Notes under the pieces: model-generated
Told to the model about the DNA's origin: nothing
The model's database searches: none
The model's input: the letters and a program-made list of their open reading frames with translations, nothing else
NCBI RefSeq assembly: GCF_010646885.2
Contig: NZ_CP050700.1
Location: forward strand, 2,754,501-2,818,500
Direction of reading: 5' to 3'
Source of the DNA: Desulfopila sp. IMCC35008
GTDB lineage: Bacteria; Desulfobacterota; Desulfobulbia; Desulfobulbales; Desulfocapsaceae
DNA: 64,000 bases
Translations under genes and position numbers: made by a program
Shown here: in pieces, positions 10,460 through 19,250 of the stretch
Layout of the letters: every line of letters starts with the position of its first letter
How positions within the stretch are numbered: position 1 is the stretch's first letter

Positions 10460-11971
10460 TCAGTTTCCCTGCTCTTGGTATCCACACCTGTCTGTATCAA
10501 TATAGAGTTCACATATTTTTCTATAGTGATAGCCGTATATTGAAAGCGTGATAGCCAAGGCTATCTGGCTGGGCCTGCGGGTCAGGGTCCAGAGCAGTAG
10601 ATGCCAGTAGTAGAAACGCTCCTTGCCGAGAACACCCAGGCGAAAGCCGGCTCGAAAAAATGACAGGAATCGCTGCATGTTCAGGGGCATGGTACTTTTG
10701 GGCGCCTTCAGCTCACGGAGTAATGTCCTGACCCGCCGATAATAGTTTCTCGGGGAGTATATATGCTTCATGATCGACGTATAGCCTCCCAGAAGATTCT
10801 CTAAGCCCATTTGGGGAATGATGTTTGTCGTACCGTCAACATTATCTCCGGAAAAGAGCAGCACGATGCGGCTCTCCTCTTTGAGTCGTTCGAAAAGGCG
10901 GGTTCCCGGCGGGGCCTGGAGCATACCGACCATGGCGATGACGATGCCACTGTTCTGGATAAAATCGATCTGCCGTTGAAAGATTGATGGCAGATCACTG
11001 TCAAATCCGACAATGAAGCCTCCCATCACCTGTAGGCCCGAACGATGGATTCTCTTGACACTTTCGAGAAGATTACGGTTGGTATTCTGGTGCTTCTGGC
11101 ATTCAGTAAGACTCGTCTCATCAGGTGACTCGATACCTATGAAGACAGAATCAAACCCGGCCTGGACCATCAATTCCATTAACTCAGGGTCATCGGCGAG
11201 ATTGATTGAGGATTCTGTGAAGAATACACATCCCTTTTTCCCTTTACGCCATTCGATCAGAGACGGCAGCAAGCGGGTTTTTAAAAAGCCCTTATTACCG
11301 ATAAAATTATCATCAACAAAAAATATTGAGCCGCGCCAGCCCGTCGCATAGATATGATCGAGTTCAGTGGTTATCTGCTGCGGTGTCTTTGTCCGCGACC
11401 GTCTACCGAACAGTGCTGTGACATTACAGAATTCGCAGTTATAAGGGCATCCCCTGGAAAACTGGATGTTCATGGAAGCATATTGCCTGGTCTGTATCAG
11501 CTCCCACAAGGGAACCGGAATGGTGTTGAGATTGCAGAAGTCCAGCGCCCGATAGGTTTTTTTTGCCTTGCCTGCCATAAGATCCGAAAGGAATGCAGGC
11601 AACGTCATTTCCGCCTCGTCGAGCACGAGATGATCGACCTCTGGAAATGCTTCGGGTTCAGAGGAAAACAGAGGGCCACCGGCAACAACTTTCACCTGCA
11701 TCAATCTGCATCGGTGTATTATGTTTCGGGCAGAGGCACGCTGCACGGCCATGCCGGTCAGCAACACCATATCCGCCCACAGCAGTGACTCGTTTGAGAG
11801 ACTTTGGGTATTGAGATCAACAAGGCGCTTATTCCATTCATCAGGCAGCATGGCGGCAACAGTTAGCAGGCCAAGAGGCGGAAAAGCCGATTTCTTGCCG
11901 ATAAAACTTAAGGCGTAGGTAAAAGACCAAAACGTCTCAGGAAATTTGGGATTCACGAGCAAAACATTCAT
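10460..11971 (-). CDS. B12-binding radical SAM protein
   Basis: 503 aa from MNVLLVNPKF. That start is chosen because GGAGGA lies about 9 bases upstream; a longer reading frame to 12064 lacks support. The N-terminal 160 residues look like a cobalamin-binding domain. A radical SAM core follows with the iron-sulfur motif CPYNCEFC (CxxxCxxC) near residue 175. The C-terminal 150 residues match the DUF4070-type extension found in B12 radical SAM proteins of unknown substrate. It would act in the cytoplasm, probably as a methyltransferase or rearrangement enzyme; the substrate cannot be told from sequence. It is third in a minus-strand cluster led by the coiled-coil gene at 12686. Confidence 0.88.
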   Translation of the reverse strand: MNVLLVNPKFPETFWSFTYALSFIGKKSAFPPLGLLTVAAMLPDEWNKRLVDLNTQSLSNESLLWADMVLLTGMAVQRASARNIIHRCRLMQVKVVAGGPLFSSEPEAFPEVDHLVLDEAEMTLPAFLSDLMAGKAKKTYRALDFCNLNTIPVPLWELIQTRQYASMNIQFSRGCPYNCEFCNVTALFGRRSRTKTPQQITTELDHIYATGWRGSIFFVDDNFIGNKGFLKTRLLPSLIEWRKGKKGCVFFTESSINLADDPELMELMVQAGFDSVFIGIESPDETSLTECQKHQNTNRNLLESVKRIHRSGLQVMGGFIVGFDSDLPSIFQRQIDFIQNSGIVIAMVGMLQAPPGTRLFERLKEESRIVLLFSGDNVDGTTNIIPQMGLENLLGGYTSIMKHIYSPRNYYRRVRTLLRELKAPKSTMPLNMQRFLSFFRAGFRLGVLGKERFYYWHLLLWTLTRRPSQIALAITLSIYGYHYRKICELYIDTDRCGYQEQGN

Positions 11972-12008
11972 TTCAGCAATATCCTCCTTATAAGCAGTGT
12001 GCGATGTA

Positions 12009-12338
12009 TCAGCTGCTCTCCTTCCGCACTGCATAAACGACATCGATGTTCTCAACAGCAGCAACCTGGTGAATATAAATTTCTATCGGTTTCGAGAGGA
12101 GACTCTTGGTACCGAGCAATACGCTGAAGGTATCAGAATTCAGGTGACGATTGAGATGCCTGCGGTTCTCCCACTCCGAAATCAAATGGAAAACATTGCA
12201 GTCTTCGATATCAGTGTAGATTCCCCAATGAAGAAGTCCAGTGCCGTCTGCAGGTGGTGAAACCATTGACAGAAGCGTTTGTATAACCTCTTTCTGCTTC
12301 TCCGGCAGGGTGTTCAGAATTGTTCTGACAATAATCAT
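12009..12338 (-). CDS. antibiotic-biosynthesis-monooxygenase (ABM) domain protein
   Basis: 109 aa from MIIVRTILNT, chosen because GAGAGGTG precedes it at a suitable distance. A single ferredoxin-like alpha/beta domain is suggested: a first strand, an amphipathic helix (EKQKEVIQTL), then HWGIY, a central strand and FHLISEWEN, typical of ABM/YgiN-like proteins. These are often heme- or quinol-linked oxygenases or small redox proteins, and the exact reaction is unknown. It lies 37 bp upstream of the radical SAM gene and 51 bp downstream of the coiled-coil gene, in the same direction, so an operon is likely. Confidence 0.75.
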   Translation of the reverse strand: MIIVRTILNTLPEKQKEVIQTLLSMVSPPADGTGLLHWGIYTDIEDCNVFHLISEWENRRHLNRHLNSDTFSVLLGTKSLLSKPIEIYIHQVAAVENIDVVYAVRKESS

Positions 12339-12389
12339 AGCTGCGGCACCTCTCATTCCAACCGGATCCTGGAAAGTCGTTCAAACAGA

Positions 12390-12686
12390 TTAATGGTGTC
12401 CTTCAAAGGTTGATACGGCATCCCGAAGCGAATCTTGTAACGCGCGCCAGGCATCCTCTGCCCCGTCGATGATTTGCTCAGGCACGCTCTCCGGGAGGTG
12501 ATTCAATTCAGACAACCGGGTTTTCGCCTCCTCTATTCGCTGCTGCAAAATATGTATGCGTTCAGTGTTTTCGGCACGCACTGCGGCTGTTCCGCTTTTC
12601 ATCTGTGCCTTGAAATCAATGAGTTTCTTTTGGGCCTGCTCAAGGTCTTTTTCTATTTTCTCCAATAGTAATTTTTTATTACTCAT
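12390..12686 (-). CDS. small coiled-coil stress-type protein, copy 1
   Basis: 98 aa starting MSNKKLLLEK; a GAGGAG site sits just before the ATG. The protein is almost entirely helical and charged: two heptad-rich segments (about 5-30 and 38-63) and a C-terminal amphipathic helix (DAWRALQDSLRDAVSTF). Two paralogues with the same layout lie at 37571 and 42858. The family resembles short coiled-coil proteins annotated in databases as sll1863-family stress proteins, but function is unknown. It is the first gene of a minus cluster and sits 67 bp from the expected transcription start of a consensus sigma-54 promoter at 12764-12779. Confidence 0.82.
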   Translation of the reverse strand: MSNKKLLLEKIEKDLEQAQKKLIDFKAQMKSGTAAVRAENTERIHILQQRIEEAKTRLSELNHLPESVPEQIIDGAEDAWRALQDSLRDAVSTFEGHH

Positions 12687-12763
12687 CGTATTCTCCTCAG
12701 TTTTCTCTTCATATCTTCCACACGTAATGAACTTTTGCAGAAGTGTACCCACAATCACAATAA

Positions 12764-12779
12764 AGCAATCATCATGCCA
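12764..12779 (-). promoter_or_regulatory. sigma-54 promoter for the minus cluster
   Basis: Read on the minus strand the site is TGGCATGATGATTGCT, matching the -24/-12 consensus TGGCAYRNNNNTTGCW at every defined position. The first base is 103 bp from the near edge of the palindrome pair at 12882-12913. Expected transcript start is near 12753. Confidence 0.85.
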
Positions 12780-12881
12780 GAGTTCATCCACATTCATTGA
12801 CCACGCCCAGCCCCTTTGTTTTCTGAGAGAAATTTTCGAATGTAACCGGAGCTGTGTGTACTGAGCCACCGACACACTTGA

Positions 12882-12913
12882 GGTCGTATATGGCCAAATG
12901 GTCATATATGACC
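12882..12913. promoter_or_regulatory. paired palindromic activator site, pair 1
   Basis: Two 14-bp sites start 18 bp apart: GGTCGTATATGGCC (12882-12895) and the perfect palindrome GGTCATATATGACC (12900-12913). It lies between two outward-facing sigma-54 promoters, 103 bp from the minus one and 101 bp from the plus one, so one enhancer probably serves both. Confidence 0.82.
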
Positions 12914-13013
12914 TTCGATCCCTCACTTTCGAAGCTACGCCCAGGCCCAACATTTCACTAAATATTGTCGTATACCAGAACGATCGTTGACACCAAATTT
13001 TGCACGGAGCCCC

Positions 13014-13029
13014 TGGCACAAAGATTGCA
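13014..13029 (+). promoter_or_regulatory. sigma-54 promoter for the GlsB/DUF2254 cluster
   Basis: TGGCACAAAGATTGCA is a full match to the -24/-12 consensus. It is 101 bp downstream of palindrome pair 1 and about 108 bp upstream of the GlsB-like start codon. Expected transcript start is near 13039. Confidence 0.88.
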
Positions 13030-13136
13030 AGAATATTGTCAGGTTGTGTCCATTCAGAAACGAAAGGTTTTTTCCCAATAGAGGCAGATGAGGGATATTT
13101 GCTGGTACACGGAATTGTCACTTCAGGAGGAATACA

Positions 13137-13412
13137 ATGAACATGGAAAGCTTGGTGATTTTTCTGGTAATTGGAGCAATTACCGGTTGGCTTGGGGGAC
13201 GGTTAGTGCCCGGTGGAGGCTTTGGTCTCCCAGGTAATATTTTTGTGGGCATTATCGGCGGCGTTATAGGCGGCTTCTTGTTCAGGCTGTTGGCAATTTT
13301 TGCAGGCGGTCTGATAGGTTCAATGGTCACTGCTGCTGCAGGAGCCATCGTGTTGATTTATGTGATCGAATTCGCCAGAAAAAGAAAAAACGGCCCAGAC
13401 ACAGAGGAGTAA
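13137..13412 (+). CDS. GlsB/YeaQ/YmgE-family stress membrane protein
   Basis: 91 aa with three hydrophobic segments rich in Gly (GAITGWLGGRL, GNIFVGIIGGVIGGF, GGLIGSMVTAAAGAIVL) and a short charged tail. This is the transglycosylase-associated family; members are small inner-membrane proteins often induced by stress or general stress sigma factors, with no proven enzyme activity. A GGAGGA ribosome site precedes the ATG. It is the first gene after a consensus sigma-54 promoter and is followed six bases later by the DUF2254 gene. Confidence 0.9.
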   Translation: MNMESLVIFLVIGAITGWLGGRLVPGGGFGLPGNIFVGIIGGVIGGFLFRLLAIFAGGLIGSMVTAAAGAIVLIYVIEFARKRKNGPDTEE

Positions 13413-13418
13413 CCACGA

Positions 13419-14738
13419 ATGCTGACGAAACTCAGATATTGGTGGCAGGAAAAGCGGTCGAGTTTTTGGTTCGTCCCCACAGTGATGGTCCTGGACGCCG
13501 TAGTGCTCGCCACAATCCTGATAGTTATGGATACGAACCTCGACCAGGAGATTGTCGAACGATGGCCGCTGCTCTTCGGATCAGGTGCGGCCGGAGCCCG
13601 TGGCCTGCTTACCACCGTTGCCAGCTCAATGATCACCGTAGCCGGATTAGTCTTCTCCATTACCATCCTCGCTCTCTCTCAGACTTCCAGTCAATACACC
13701 TCGCGAGTCATTCGTAATTTTATGCGTAATCGTGTCAACCAGAGTGTGCTCGGCGTCTTTGTTGGTATCTTCGCCTACTGCCTGGTTGTACTCCGGACCA
13801 TCCGGGGTGGGGATGAGGGGATGTTTGTCCCTGCCCTGGCAGTGCTGGTCGGTTTGCTCTTCGCCTTTGTTGGGATCGGTGTTCTGATCTTCTTCATCCA
13901 CCACATCTCGATGTCTATCCAGGCGTCGAGCATTATAGCCGGTGCCGCCCAGGAGACAATGCTGACTGTGGATAAGCTGTTTCCAGAACGACTGGATGAC
14001 AATGATGACGAAAACAGAACCGATGCTTTATTGACGTCTCTAGTCCATCGCCCCTGGACTGCCATTTCCGCCTGGAAAACCGGTTACATCGAGAGCGTCA
14101 ACATGAGCACATTGTTTGCGATAGCTCAGGAACAGCGAGTCATTTTGCGGATGGACCGCGGAGTAGGAGAATTTATCATACAGGGGACACCACTCGTCTC
14201 GGTAATGAACCTGATCAATCCAAGCGATGAGATGACAGCCAGGTTGAACTCTATTTATATCATCAGCAACCAGCGCACTGTAGACCAGGATGCCTCCTTT
14301 GGCATTCGGCAGATCGTGGACATCGCAATGAAGGCTCTTTCACCAGGCATTAACGACACAACCACCGCAATTATGTGTGTTGATTACCTGGCGGCGATAA
14401 TGGTTCAACTTGCAACACGTAGGATTGAGCCCCCACAATTCTTGGAGAATGGAGAGCTGCGAGTCATTGCTCGTGGCCCGAGCTTCGAGAGCCTGCTGTC
14501 GGAGTCTTTCGACCAGGTACGACAGCACGGTGCAAGTAACGTCGCGATCATGCTGCGGATGCTCGGTGCACTACAAACCATTGCAGGTCAAACAACCAAC
14601 TCTGGTCGGTGCAGGCACGTCGAGAATAAAGTGCAATGCCTGGCTGATCTGGCCGAAAGCAGCATCGAGTTCCCCCACGACCGGGAAAAATTTCAGAGCA
14701 GACTTACACAGGTACGCGAGTCGTTTGTGAGATGCTGA
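13419..14738 (+). CDS. DUF2254 membrane protein
   Basis: 439 aa. Four hydrophobic helices lie in the first 170 residues (about 20-40, 65-90, 110-130, 140-165), followed by a large soluble domain. The layout and strings such as SSMITVAGLVFSITILALS and ALSPGINDTTTAI match the DUF2254 family, predicted inner-membrane proteins of unknown function. It lies six bases after the GlsB-like gene and is surely co-transcribed with it from the sigma-54 promoter at 13014. Confidence 0.88.
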   Translation: MLTKLRYWWQEKRSSFWFVPTVMVLDAVVLATILIVMDTNLDQEIVERWPLLFGSGAAGARGLLTTVASSMITVAGLVFSITILALSQTSSQYTSRVIRNFMRNRVNQSVLGVFVGIFAYCLVVLRTIRGGDEGMFVPALAVLVGLLFAFVGIGVLIFFIHHISMSIQASSIIAGAAQETMLTVDKLFPERLDDNDDENRTDALLTSLVHRPWTAISAWKTGYIESVNMSTLFAIAQEQRVILRMDRGVGEFIIQGTPLVSVMNLINPSDEMTARLNSIYIISNQRTVDQDASFGIRQIVDIAMKALSPGINDTTTAIMCVDYLAAIMVQLATRRIEPPQFLENGELRVIARGPSFESLLSESFDQVRQHGASNVAIMLRMLGALQTIAGQTTNSGRCRHVENKVQCLADLAESSIEFPHDREKFQSRLTQVRESFVRC

Positions 14739-14773
14739 CAGAAAAAAAACAATGACACAACACAGGATGCAAT

Positions 14774-15205
14774 ATGACAAAATCTGATCGCACCATGATA
14801 CAAAAGATGGGGATCTGGATCGATCACAAAGAGGCAATTCTAGTCTCTTTACACGACGCCCAAACAACGATTGAGCGGATCGAGTCGAACGCCGAAAGCC
14901 ACTTTCGTCCATCAGGTGGCTGGAAGGCCTCTGGCACAAACGTGGCTCAGTCAGTATCAAAAGAACAAACAGCGGACGAGCGCCGTAAGCACCAGTTTCA
15001 TAATTTCTATCAAGAGGTAATCGAAAAGACTGGTAAAGTAGACACACTCTACATTCTGGGCCCAGGGGAGGCGAAAATTGAACTGTCAAAAGAGATTGAG
15101 AAAATAAAAGGCGAACACGTGCGCATTGCGGCAGTTGAACCCTGTGACAGCCTGACTGAAAACCAGATAGTTGCCAAGGTGAAATCTTTTTTTTCAGTGC
15201 CATAG
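14774..15205 (+). CDS. 143-aa protein, possible eRF1/host-attachment-like fold
   Basis: The N-terminal strand MGIWIDHKEAILVSL and the C-terminal segment VDTLYILGPGEAKIELSKEI resemble the alpha/beta fold of bacterial eRF1-like or host-attachment-type proteins, but the match is only by eye. An AGGA site precedes the ATG at 14774; an internal ATG at 14807 would give a shorter form. It follows the DUF2254 gene by 35 bp and is likely the last gene of that transcript. Function unknown. Confidence 0.7.
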   Translation: MTKSDRTMIQKMGIWIDHKEAILVSLHDAQTTIERIESNAESHFRPSGGWKASGTNVAQSVSKEQTADERRKHQFHNFYQEVIEKTGKVDTLYILGPGEAKIELSKEIEKIKGEHVRIAAVEPCDSLTENQIVAKVKSFFSVP

Positions 15206-15554
15206 TATCGACACGGCTAACCTGGATTCCTACACCTGATACCGTCAGCAGCAACGTTGACTACAACGTCCCTTTAGCAGGAGCCGGTCGCAGTATGGAT
15301 GCCACATTTCTGATACGGGATAACTTTCGGCATCGTCGCGACATTGAAGACGCGTATCTGGAGGAAGAGAACCCTGGCCGCCAGAATTCGCCTCTTGGCC
15401 CTCATTGACATTTGCAGCCAGATTAAGAACCCTACCTTATATACCTATATTCCTCTAATATATTGAACATGACTTGCTCCACAAGGTAGTACAACTATTT
15501 TCCACCTGACCTTCAACGTGGAAATTCATTTCCGAATTACAGTGGTGAGATGCT
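15206..15554. other. intergenic stretch with one weak 37-codon frame
   Basis: The stretch has no convincing gene. A 37-codon frame at 15295-15408 (MDATFLIRDNFRHR...) has an AGGAG 13 bases upstream, a rather long spacing, and no recognised relatives. Near 15503-15528 a 7-bp stem (TTTCCAC/GTGGAAA) lies upstream of the next gene. No activator palindrome or sigma-54 site was seen here. Confidence 0.3.
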
Positions 15555-17729
15555 ATGACTAGGGATAAGACCAAGTCCAATTCCCGTCCAATTTTGAGTT
15601 CAATACCTACTTTGCGTAAGCAGGCCGAGGAACGGCTCCTCCACCTTGAAACTCTCCAGCAATCCAAAACCCTTGACTCTGCCGAAACCAGACGCCTCAT
15701 TCACGAACTCAATGTGCACCAGATCGAGCTGGAGATGCAGAATGAGGAACTGCAGCGCACATACCTCGAACTTGACGAACTGCAGGCTCGATATTTTGAT
15801 CTCTACAATCTGGCTCCCGTAGGTTATTGCACCGTTGGCGAAAAGGGGTTGATCCAGGAGGCTAACTTCACAGCAGCGAACCTCTTAGGAGTCAATCCCA
15901 GTAATCTCATCAAGCAATCATTTTTCCGATTTATTCAGAATGACGACCAGGATATTTACTATCTGTTCAAAAAACGACTTTTCGAGACCAGCAAAGCACA
16001 GACATGTGAGGTTCGTCTCATTTGTCAGGACGGAACCTCGTTCTGGGCTGAACTGGAAGCTACCATTTCACTTGATGAACACGGTAAAGCCGAAAGTCGG
16101 GTTGTATTGAGCGATATCAGCAAGCGAAAACGGGACGCAGATGAGCTTAAAGAAATGCATCGCCAGAACCAGGAAATTCTCAACAGCATTACCGATGGGT
16201 TCATATCTTTTACGGATGACATGGTCGTCAGTTACTTCAACACCGCGGCGGAGCGGATATTGGGGGAAAAACGCACCGACGTCATCGGACAGAACCTGTT
16301 TACTTCTTTTCCTACTATACAAGGCTCGTTAATTGAAGAAAAGTACACCGAGGCCATTCGCACACAATCGGCAATTTCCTTTCAGGTCGAGGTTGCAACG
16401 AGTCCTTACAAAAACTGGTATGATGTCCGCATTTACCCTGGCCACAATGTAACAACAGTGTATTTTCAAGTAATTACTGATCAGAAAATAATTGAAGATG
16501 AAAAGATGAAGCAGGAATCGGTAAATCGGCAACTACAGAAGGCTGAAAGCCTGGGACGTATGGCCGCAGCCATCGCGCACCACTTCAACAACAAACTTCA
16601 CGCCGTTATGGGGTTCCTCGAACTGTCCTCTGACAGTCTACCCTCTGGGAACGAAGCTATCCCCTTGCTCACCATGGCCAGACAAGAGGCAACTCAAGCA
16701 AGTGAAGTGAGCAAACTCATGCTCACTTACCTTGGCCATGTCACTGGCAAAAAGGAACCGTTAGAGCTTTCCAAAGTTTGCAGGGAAATCCTGCCATTGA
16801 TTGAAGTTACCCTGCCAAGAAACGTGGTCTTGAAGACCGATTTGCTGTTACCCAGCCCGGTTATAAAGGGAAATGCGGATGATATTCGACAGATCGTGAC
16901 CAATCTTTTAGAAAATGCAGCAGAGGCAGCCGGCGATAAACCCGGTTCAATTCACCTGAGCGTCAAGACCGTATCATCAGTTAATATTCCTCCCTCTTCA
17001 AGCCGTTTTCCCGCTGACTGGCAGCCTGATAACACCCGTTATGCTTGCCTGGAAATAGCTGACCAAGGATGTGGAGTTGCAACTCATGACATCGAAGAAA
17101 TATTTTCGCCCTTTTTTACCACCAAATTCACTGGTCGAGGTCTTGGCTTATCGGTTGCACTTGGGCTAGTAAAAGCACATGACGGTGCCATCACAGTAGA
17201 GAGCGTTCAAGGAAAGGGGAGTATCTTCCAGATCTTTCTGCCGATCTTTGCTGAAAAAATTGTTCACCAGCCAAACTACAACTTGAATTCTGAAAAAATT
17301 CAAGCTGGCGGTACAATTCTGCTGGTTGATGACGACAGGATTGTTCTGGAGATCACCGACGAAATGCTGTCCATCATCGGTTTTCGTGTCCTCAAAGCCG
17401 CAAGCGGCGTCGAAGCTGTAGAAATATTTCTTGAGCACAAAGATGAAATCCGTTTTGTGCTCAGCGATGTGCTCATGCCACGCATGAACGGCTGGGAGTT
17501 GTTACTCGCCCTGCGGCAAATCATGCCCGCTGTTCCGGTGATCCTGGCTAGTGGTTACAGTAAGGAGCAGGTAATGGAAGGAGTCAAACACGCTGAGCGC
17601 CCTCAGGCCTTTCTGGGTAAACCGTATAGTTTTCAGGAACTGAAGGACACAGTTCAGCATATACTTTCGGCAGAAAAAAAAATAAGCAGCAAGAACATTT
17701 CCCGGATCGAAAAAATCGTCTCAAGATGA
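15555..17729 (+). CDS. PAS-domain hybrid histidine kinase with receiver
   Basis: 724 aa, no membrane segment, so a cytoplasmic sensor. Order: an N-terminal coiled coil (about 15-75, containing LNVHQIELEMQNEELQ), PAS 1 (about 75-195, LAPVGYCTV), PAS 2 (about 205-315), a phospho-acceptor helix with IAHHFNNKL near residue 342, an HATPase domain (N-box LLENAAEAA, G-box GRGLGLSVALGLV), and a receiver domain from about 587 (LLVDDD, phospho-acceptor in VLSDVLMP, conserved Lys in FLGKPYS). The N-terminal module also occurs in the proteins at 30296 and 59369. It is monocistronic with no partner regulator next to it; its own receiver is the likely first phosphate acceptor. Confidence 0.9.
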   Translation: MTRDKTKSNSRPILSSIPTLRKQAEERLLHLETLQQSKTLDSAETRRLIHELNVHQIELEMQNEELQRTYLELDELQARYFDLYNLAPVGYCTVGEKGLIQEANFTAANLLGVNPSNLIKQSFFRFIQNDDQDIYYLFKKRLFETSKAQTCEVRLICQDGTSFWAELEATISLDEHGKAESRVVLSDISKRKRDADELKEMHRQNQEILNSITDGFISFTDDMVVSYFNTAAERILGEKRTDVIGQNLFTSFPTIQGSLIEEKYTEAIRTQSAISFQVEVATSPYKNWYDVRIYPGHNVTTVYFQVITDQKIIEDEKMKQESVNRQLQKAESLGRMAAAIAHHFNNKLHAVMGFLELSSDSLPSGNEAIPLLTMARQEATQASEVSKLMLTYLGHVTGKKEPLELSKVCREILPLIEVTLPRNVVLKTDLLLPSPVIKGNADDIRQIVTNLLENAAEAAGDKPGSIHLSVKTVSSVNIPPSSSRFPADWQPDNTRYACLEIADQGCGVATHDIEEIFSPFFTTKFTGRGLGLSVALGLVKAHDGAITVESVQGKGSIFQIFLPIFAEKIVHQPNYNLNSEKIQAGGTILLVDDDRIVLEITDEMLSIIGFRVLKAASGVEAVEIFLEHKDEIRFVLSDVLMPRMNGWELLLALRQIMPAVPVILASGYSKEQVMEGVKHAERPQAFLGKPYSFQELKDTVQHILSAEKKISSKNISRIEKIVSR

Positions 17730-18068
17730 TGATAGCTTCATTTAATGACGCATGGAACACTTTTCAGCCTTTCAGCCACCTCTCGTTGCCGAAGGCAAGG
17801 GTATGGTTTTTTTTTGAAACATTCAGTCCATACTCCCCTAGTGTACTTTTTTTCAAATTCTATGGTTACTGGTTACTTCATCTTAGCCAGCGACTACAGG
17901 CCACTGGGCTCAACTGGAAACCGAATTCGCCATGGATTTCGGCTCCCGACATCAACCCCGGCGTTTATTATGATGTGAGCTCAAAGCACTTTTCCGTCCA
18001 ATTGAGGTTCAAAGCCATATCCCCAGGATCACAGTCCCTGCAAATTCAAGAAGAAATACTGATCCTGT
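17730..18068. other. intergenic stretch without gene
   Basis: I see no gene here. Open frames have unlikely composition, no ribosome site and no recognisable domain. It separates the convergent kinase gene and the oxidoreductase remnant. Confidence 0.5.
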
Positions 18069-19250
18069 TTACTCAATAGGAGGGTTTAGCATATAAAGAA
18101 TATCACTTTCACGCGATGGATACGGCGTCATAATACTGTTTTCATGGATTTCTTTTACTGGGGTTTTGTTGATCATTGCGTGTTTAAAGGTGTTGAGCAA
18201 GCCTGTAGTGTTATCTGACAAAATATGAACTCCCAGTATCAGGCCTTGTTCATCAACCAGCATTTTATATGCCGCGAACCTCAAACCAACCCGACGGTAT
18301 GTTGGCCAGCTCAGATTTGTATCATAGCTTTTCCAGTATTTTATGTTTTGCTCTTTGAGTTGCTCCTCTGTTTTTCCCAACATCCCAAGTTGAGGGTAGG
18401 TGAAAAGGACTGTAGGAACTGCTGTGTAATCAATACCAGACGCTACCACACCTTCCTTTGCTGATATGATTGTTCTCGCTGCGACATGTGCTTCCATGTC
18501 GGCCACCCGAGCGAGCTGGATTGTGTGGACACAATCACCAACAGCATAGATATTGTTGTTTGAAGTTTTCATATTCTGATCGACAGCAATGCCCTTTTTT
18601 GAAAAATCTACACCTGCAGTCTACAGATTTAATGCGTCTATGTTGGGAACACGACCGGTAGCATTGACAATCAGATCAACCTTCAGGTTATCACCAGATT
18701 CAAATACTACAGAATAACCGGAATCATCTTTCTGAACTGACATGACAGAGACATTTGTGTGAATGTGAATTCCTTCTGCTTCTGACGCTTCAACAAGCTG
18801 TTCAACCATGTCTCCGTCAAAACGTGAGAGTACTCTTTCGCCAGCTTGAAGAATATGGATAGCTCCTGCCTCACTACCTAGACGAGCCGCAAAATGAGAT
18901 AATTCAAACGATATGAATCCTCCACCAATAAACGCTATACTTCTTGGCAGCGATTGTAGTTCAAGAAAGTCATTACTTGTTATTGTGTGCTCATTTCCTT
19001 CAAAAGGTAGAGCCTTTGGACGTGCACCGGTGGCAACAACAAAAGAAAAGGCTGAGAATGCAGATTTATTTACAGAAATCGTATTCTGATCAATAAATGT
19101 TGCTTTCCCTGGAATAAAAGTAATTCCGTTGCCTCGAATATTCTTTATTGTGTTTTCAGGTATATCTGAGGTGAAGGTGTTTTTCTCTTTCAAAATCTGT
19201 TGCCAATCAACCTGTGGAAGATCAGTAACTCCAATGCTTTGCAGGTGGCT
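18069..19250 (-). pseudogene. class I pyridine nucleotide-disulfide oxidoreductase, headless and nonsense-interrupted
   Basis: Reading minus, the first recognisable residues are SHLQSIGVTDLPQVDW, followed by VVATGARPKALPFEG, the NAD-binding IAFIGGGFISFE, ATGRVPNIDALNL, then after an in-frame TAG (18619-18621) the frame continues with TAGVDFSKKGIAVDQN, NNIYAVGD and the dimerisation domain to 18069. This is a glutathione-reductase/mercuric-reductase-like protein lacking its N-terminal 50-60 residues (FAD GxGxxG motif and redox-active cysteines). The 5' end is joined directly to the truncated ATPase near 19240-19262. With both the head and an internal codon lost, no active enzyme is expected. 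Confidence 0.85.

Noticed and set aside
12736..12751. TGGGTACACTTCTGCA on the minus strand as sigma-54 promoter for the coiled-coil gene
   Set aside because: A perfect consensus site lies just upstream at 12764-12779 with the regular 103-bp spacing to the palindrome pair.
15295..15408. 37-codon frame MDATFLIRDN...
   Set aside because: Ribosome site spacing is poor and no relatives are recognised; kept only as a remark on the intergenic stretch.
17726..18079. 117-codon plus-strand frame after the hybrid kinase
   Set aside because: Composition and lack of any domain or independent ribosome site point to chance.
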